Positions 5,361 through 7,965 of a stretch of DNA of 7,965 nucleotides are shown here, piece after piece (within the stretch, counting starts at the first letter, position 1; each line of letters starts with the position of its first letter). The notes under the pieces were generated by a model. It was not told the origin of the DNA, ran no database searches, and saw only the letters and a list, made by a program, of their open reading frames with translations. The stretch comes from Planctomycetota bacterium (GTDB lineage: Bacteria; Planctomycetota; MHYJ01; JACQXL01): positions 1 to 7,965 of the forward strand of contig JACQXL010000140.1 in the NCBI GenBank assembly GCA_016208805.1, written 5' to 3'. The translations under genes were made by a program, and so were the position numbers.

Positions 5361-6530
5361 ATGGAATACAAAAGAATACTGGTCAAGATACCCAACTGGC
5401 TGGGCGATGCGGTGATGAGTCTGCCGACCCTTAAGGCGCTCCGGGACCTGTTCCCGAAAAGCCATATCGCGGCGCTGGCTAAATCCGGTTTGGCCGGGTT
5501 ATTCAAGAATGAGCCGGCGGTGGACGAAGTGGTCAGTTATGAAAATGTTAAGGGCATCGGGAAGTTCGGCGCTGAGGTGAGTCTGACGAAAGAAATCAGG
5601 GGTAAGAAGTTTGACCTGTTGTTGATCCTGCCGCGTTCGTTCCATTCGGCCCTGCAGGGATTTATGAGCGGGATTGCGCACCGAATCGGCTATGCGGCCG
5701 AGGGCCGCTCGGCGCTGTTAACCACGGCCCTGCCGCGCACCAAAGAATTGCTGAAGCGCCATCGGGTCCAGTACTTTCTTAATCTATTGACCCCGTTGGC
5801 CGGTAGCAAAGAAATTACTGTTACCAAACCGCTAATCACTATTCCCACAAACGTGCAACAATGGGCAAAGGGACAACTGCATTCTGTTGTCGGTGGAGAT
5901 CCCGCTACTTATGGAGTCGCACGACATGCCGCACTTATGCGGTATAGCGGGAAGGGTCAATATCTTATAGGTGTTAATCCGTCCGCTACCTACGGCCCGG
6001 CCAAGTGCTGGCCGGTTGAGCGTTATATTGAACTGGTCAAACAACTCCTTAAGAAGGGTGATATAAATATTATACTAGTCGGCGGTCGGGGTGATGAGGA
6101 AAAATTAGCCGAACGCATTATCAGCGCCTGCGGTAATAACAGACGGGTTATGGATTTCACGGGCAAGACCTCTGTTCTGCAATTAGCCGGGCTGTTAAAA
6201 TGTTGTGATGTGCTGGTGACCAACGACACGGGACCGATGCACGTGGCGGCGGCGGTCGGCACGTCCATTGTCGCATTGTTCGGCTCTACCGACCCGGTTA
6301 CCACCGGCCCGTTTGCGGAGTCGCAATCCCGACACGAGTGTCGGGATAAACTCCGTCCCGACTCCCACAGGGATAAACTCCGCGGCGGGGCAGACAAAGA
6401 CAAATATACGATTATCAGGAAAGATGTGACCTGTGCGCCCTGCTTAAAACGGGTCTGCCCGACCAACCACAAGTGTATGAAACTGATAACGGTGGACGAG
6501 GTGTTATCTAATGTTGTACGCTACCTGTGA
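5361..6530 (+). CDS. waaF: ADP-heptose:LPS heptosyltransferase II (WaaF-like) with two in-frame repeat insertions
   Basis: WaaF adds the second heptose to the LPS inner core. With the start at 5361 the product is 389 residues, longer than the roughly 350 usual for the family. Motifs: ILVKIPNWLGDAVMSLPTL (5-23), NPSATYGPAKCWP (206-218; usually PGA.yGpAKRWP, so R is C216 here), VTNDTGPMHVAAAVG (286-300) and LFGSTDP (306-312). C358, C361, C366 and C372 form a tail cluster like that of the WaaC-like protein. Two low-complexity stretches lie outside conserved blocks: about 174-199 in the interdomain linker, and 319-346 between FGSTDP and the Cys cluster, containing RDKLR twice. Both are encoded by palindromic DNA. 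An upstream in-frame ATG at 5247 would overlap the kinase by 98 bp and add 38 non-homologous residues, so ATG 5361, directly before the conserved N-terminus, was chosen. It has no Shine-Dalgarno. Confidence 0.9.
   Translation: MEYKRILVKIPNWLGDAVMSLPTLKALRDLFPKSHIAALAKSGLAGLFKNEPAVDEVVSYENVKGIGKFGAEVSLTKEIRGKKFDLLLILPRSFHSALQGFMSGIAHRIGYAAEGRSALLTTALPRTKELLKRHRVQYFLNLLTPLAGSKEITVTKPLITIPTNVQQWAKGQLHSVVGGDPATYGVARHAALMRYSGKGQYLIGVNPSATYGPAKCWPVERYIELVKQLLKKGDINIILVGGRGDEEKLAERIISACGNNRRVMDFTGKTSVLQLAGLLKCCDVLVTNDTGPMHVAAAVGTSIVALFGSTDPVTTGPFAESQSRHECRDKLRPDSHRDKLRGGADKDKYTIIRKDVTCAPCLKRVCPTNHKCMKLITVDEVLSNVVRYL
5900..5952. repeat. palindromic repeat inserted in frame in waaF (linker)
   Basis: Outer arms TCCCGCTA (5900-5907) and TAGCGGGA (5945-5952) are perfect complements. 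Inside lie two smaller hairpins, GTCG-CA-CGAC (5916-5925) and CCGCA-CTTA-TGCGG (5929-5942). The encoded residues, about 181-197, fall just before the conserved NPSATYG block, where WaaF relatives have a short linker. The reading frame is kept. Arms are seen in sequence; the insertion origin is inferred. Confidence 0.6.
6315..6383. repeat. second palindromic repeat inserted in frame in waaF, with tandem RDKLR
   Basis: Outer arms GCGGAGT (6315-6321) and ACTCCGC (6377-6383) enclose a 9-bp hairpin TCCCGACAC-GA-GTGTCGGGA (6327-6346) and a 13-bp direct repeat GGGATAAACTCCG (6343-6355 and 6370-6382) at 27-bp spacing. The module is exactly 23 codons (residues 319-341) and encodes RDKLR twice. It sits in a variable loop between FGSTDP and the C-terminal Cys cluster. 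It differs in sequence from the repeat at 5900-5952. Confidence 0.7.
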
Positions 6531-6532
6531 CT

Positions 6533-7258
6533 TTATCTGTCTTTAATCTTCTTGGCCACTAAGTTACCCGCCCGGTGCAATGACTCAAATGTGCCCGCAT
6601 CAGTCCACCAGCCTTTGATGATGTCATAAGCGAGATTACCTTTCCTGATATAGGCGTTATTGACATCGGTTATCTCCAACTCACCGCGGGCCGATGGCTT
6701 GAGCGGCCTGATGATATCAAAGACCATCCGGTCATACATATAGATGCCAATCACCGCATAGGATGACCTGGGCTGTTTGGGCTTTTCTTCTATTCTGACA
6801 ATCTTGTTATTCCTGAATACCGGCACGCCGAAACGTTCTGGGTCGGGGACTTCTTTAAGGATAATCCGGGCGCCAGACTTCTGGCGCCTGAACCGTTCCA
6901 CGAATGGTTTGATGTTGCCTTCAATCAGATTGTCGCCCAGAATCACCACAATCTGGTCGCCCTCGGCGAAGTGTTCGGCCAGCGATAACGCCGCGGCAAT
7001 TCCGCCCTCGCCTTCCTGGTAGGCGTAACTGATTTCTTTCAGCCCGAATTCCTTGCCGTTGCCCAATAGCCGCAGGAAATCGCCCGCATCATTGCCGCCG
7101 GTGACAACCATTATATCATCTATCCCCGCATCCACCAGCGTCTGAATCGGGTAATAAATCATCGGCTTGTCATAGATGGGCAGAAGATGTTTATTGGTAA
7201 CTTTGGTAAGGGGATATAATCTTGTGCCCAGCCCGCCGGCCAAAATAATACCTTTCAT
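6533..7258 (-). CDS. rmlA: glucose-1-phosphate thymidylyltransferase-type nucleotidyltransferase (short RmlA)
   Basis: RmlA-type enzymes convert a sugar 1-phosphate and dTTP (or UTP) to a nucleotide sugar, typically dTDP-glucose for rhamnose or other O-antigen sugars, in the cytoplasm. The 241-residue product shows GGLGTRLYPLTKVTNKHLLP (8-27), KPMIYYP (31-37), EGGIAAAL (84-91), LGDNLIEG (107-114), ERFGVPVF (141-148), RIEEKPKQP (155-163), PSARGELEITDVN (188-200) and GWWTDAGTFESL (216-227). It is about 50 residues shorter than E. coli RmlA at the C-terminus, as in known short RmlA-like proteins, so the nucleotide and sugar are not certain. ATG 7258 has a GAGGAG Shine-Dalgarno (7270-7265) 6 nt away; a longer frame from 7375 would overlap coaD and lacks homology. 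It follows coaD by 55 bp and ends 2 bp from the waaF stop. Confidence 0.88.
   Translation of the reverse strand: MKGIILAGGLGTRLYPLTKVTNKHLLPIYDKPMIYYPIQTLVDAGIDDIMVVTGGNDAGDFLRLLGNGKEFGLKEISYAYQEGEGGIAAALSLAEHFAEGDQIVVILGDNLIEGNIKPFVERFRRQKSGARIILKEVPDPERFGVPVFRNNKIVRIEEKPKQPRSSYAVIGIYMYDRMVFDIIRPLKPSARGELEITDVNNAYIRKGNLAYDIIKGWWTDAGTFESLHRAGNLVAKKIKDR
6869..6888. repeat. perfect hairpin inside rmlA
   Basis: GGCGCCAG (6869-6876), loop ACTT and CTGGCGCC (6881-6888) form an 8-bp perfect stem. It encodes RRQKSGAR, at a place where the RmlA family normally has residues, so it need not be an insertion. It could affect mRNA structure or be chance in GC-rich coding sequence. Confidence 0.35.
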
Positions 7259-7289
7259 ATATGACTCCTCTTCCTGTAAACTGATTAAA

Positions 7290-7303
7290 CGCCCGTACGG
7301 GCG
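7290..7303. promoter_or_regulatory. perfect palindrome between coaD and rmlA
   Basis: CGCCCGTACGGGCG is a 14-bp perfect palindrome centred in the 55-bp gap between the coaD stop (7314) and the rmlA start (7258). On the transcribed minus strand it is followed by TTTAATCAG, too poor in T for a strong intrinsic terminator. It could be a weak attenuator, a processing hairpin or a protein-binding site. Confidence 0.35.
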
Positions 7304-7313
7304 CTGAATCTGC

Positions 7314-7811
7314 TTACTTTTTAATCTTTCTCCGTAATTCGGCCTGGACCTCGCTGGGCACGAACATAGAGACATCGGCGCCCAGTTGCACGGTTTCCCT
7401 TATCAGCCGCGAGGAGATATACGAATATTTCTCGCAGGCCATCACGAATACGGTTTCAATATCCGGCGCCAGGGCCCGGTTGGTCAGCGCCATCTGGAAT
7501 TCATACTCAAAGTCGGAGACCGTTCTGATGCCGCGTAGGATGATATTGGTATCCTGGGTGCGGACATAATCAATCAGCAACCCCTTGAATGTATCCACCC
7601 GGACATTGGGGTATTTGGTTACCAGTTTCCTGATATGCCGGACGCGTTCCTGCCGGCTGAAGATTGATTTCTTGGACGGATTATCCGCCACGGCCACAAT
7701 CAGTTCGTCAAATATCCGGCTGCCGCGTTCAACCACATCCAGATGGCCTTTGGTCACCGGGTCAAATGTGCCCGCATAAATTGCTTTTCTCACCCTGTTA
7801 GAGATATTCAT
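7314..7811 (-). CDS. coaD: phosphopantetheine adenylyltransferase
   Basis: CoaD transfers the adenylyl group of ATP to 4'-phosphopantetheine, giving dephospho-CoA, the next-to-last step of coenzyme A synthesis in the cytoplasm. The 165-residue protein has the family's nucleotidyltransferase signature AGTFDPVTKGHLDVVERG (13-30, with TxGH for ATP binding). It also has RGIRTVSDFEYEFQMAL (93-109) and the ISSRLIRE motif near residues 132-139, and a length near the usual 160. The ATG at 7811 follows AAGGAG (7824-7819) at 7 nt, giving a six-residue extension before the conserved start, which is acceptable. It heads a minus-strand pair with the RmlA-type gene; metabolic linkage between the two is not obvious. 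Confidence 0.95.
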   Translation of the reverse strand: MNISNRVRKAIYAGTFDPVTKGHLDVVERGSRIFDELIVAVADNPSKKSIFSRQERVRHIRKLVTKYPNVRVDTFKGLLIDYVRTQDTNIILRGIRTVSDFEYEFQMALTNRALAPDIETVFVMACEKYSYISSRLIRETVQLGADVSMFVPSEVQAELRRKIKK

Positions 7812-7818
7812 ACTTTCA

Positions 7819-7835
7819 CTCCTTATTTAATTATA
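7819..7835 (-). promoter_or_regulatory. candidate -10 box and Shine-Dalgarno for coaD
   Basis: On the minus strand TATAAT (7835-7830) lies five bases before AAGGAG (7824-7819), which is 7 nt from the coaD ATG. The -10 is a perfect match, but no -35 resembling TTGACA is present 16-18 bp upstream. The ribosome site is convincing; the promoter is tentative. Confidence 0.4.
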
Positions 7836-7848
7836 CTTCTGGCATCTA

Positions 7849-7914
7849 TCACGTTCGGTGTAAGAATCCCTTTAAGACGGTCGCCTCGGGCGACCTATCT
7901 CTAACGGGGCTCAT
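7849..7914 (-). CDS. possible 21-codon small ORF upstream of coaD
   Basis: ATG at 7914 follows GGGAG (7925-7921) at 6 nt and reads 21 codons to TGA at 7851-7849, encoding MSPVRDRSPEATVL and a short tail. Its ATG overlaps, as ATGA, the stop of another minus frame that is open to the window edge (see the right-edge entry). Most of it lies in the imperfect stem-loop, so it may be an accident of that repeat. I recognise no family. Confidence 0.15.
   Translation of the reverse strand: MSPVRDRSPEATVLKGFLHRT
7864..7912. repeat. imperfect stem-loop upstream of coaD
   Basis: A perfect core hairpin GGTCGCC-TCG-GGCGACC (7879-7895) is extended by weaker flanking pairing, notably CCC (7868-7870) with GGG (7906-7908) and TT (7872-7873) with AA (7903-7904). 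It resembles the small palindromic elements elsewhere in this window in size, though not in sequence. It could be a decayed dispersed repeat or a leader structure. Confidence 0.4.
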
Positions 7915-7965
7915 ATTTTTCTCCCTATTCCCAGATAATTAAATTTGGTCTTCTTCATTTTGGCC
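7911..7965 (-). other. possible C-terminal end of an upstream gene at the right edge
   Basis: Two minus-strand frames are open into the window edge: one ends at TGA 7913-7911 (tail KKTKFNYLGIGRKI), the other at TAA 7941-7939 (tail GQNEEDQI). Either could be the end of a gene preceding coaD. In many bacteria rsmD lies there, but neither tail is recognisable as RsmD. Confidence 0.2.

Noticed and set aside
6023..6472. 149-codon minus-strand frame antisense to waaF
   Set aside because: Shadow frame over a gene with clear GT9 motifs; Ser/Pro/Thr-rich and unrecognisable.
7259..7375. Upstream in-frame ATG extending the RmlA-type protein by 39 residues
   Set aside because: It overlaps the end of coaD; ATG 7258 has a good Shine-Dalgarno and begins the conserved MKGIILAGG.

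Overview
The window reads as a chromosomal segment of a Gram-negative (diderm) bacterium that makes lipopolysaccharide. Five adjacent genes belong to, or sit inside, a Kdo/heptose inner-core cluster: kdsB, a secreted Cys-His-Glu/TPR protein, a WaaC-like heptosyltransferase, a Kdo/LPS kinase and a WaaF-like heptosyltransferase. Short palindromic repeats, weak or absent Shine-Dalgarno sites and mid-range GC would suit an uncultivated lineage such as a planctomycete- or Omnitrophota-like metagenome bin. That placement is a guess; the window has no rRNA or other decisive marker.

Layout. Positions 1-114 hold no assignable gene. A good promoter (115-142) is followed at once by a 186-bp MITE-like foldback element (157-342) with 18-bp perfect terminal inverted repeats and a 6-bp TAAATA target duplication. 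The element lies in the predicted 5' leader of a secreted thioredoxin-fold-like protein (377-1249, +). A minus-strand operon follows, reading right to left: WaaC-like GT9 (4502-3426), secreted transglutaminase-like/TPR protein (3429-2008, ATGA overlap) and kdsB (1994-1284). It diverges from a plus-strand pair across only 35 bp: KdkA/WaaP-type kinase (4538-5344) and WaaF-like GT9 (5361-6530). A second minus-strand pair, coaD (7811-7314) then a short RmlA-type nucleotidyltransferase (7258-6533), runs tail to tail into waaF with 2 bp between stop codons. The last 154 bp hold the coaD promoter/RBS region, an imperfect stem-loop and possibly the end of an upstream gene.

How the genes fit together. 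KdsB activates Kdo as CMP-Kdo. The two GT9 enzymes would add heptoses to the Kdo-lipid A acceptor, and the kinase would phosphorylate Kdo or heptose. RmlA-type sugar-nucleotide synthesis could feed O-antigen or other glycans. CoaD belongs to coenzyme A synthesis and is probably only a neighbour.

The most interesting signals are repeats rather than a new multi-gene system. Besides the MITE-like element in a leader, waaF seems to have absorbed two different palindromic repeats in frame, much as Rickettsia palindromic elements do. The signal-peptide start of the TPR gene is built on a tandem repeat. I see no CRISPR, tRNA, rRNA, transposase or phage gene, and no convincing undescribed multi-gene system.
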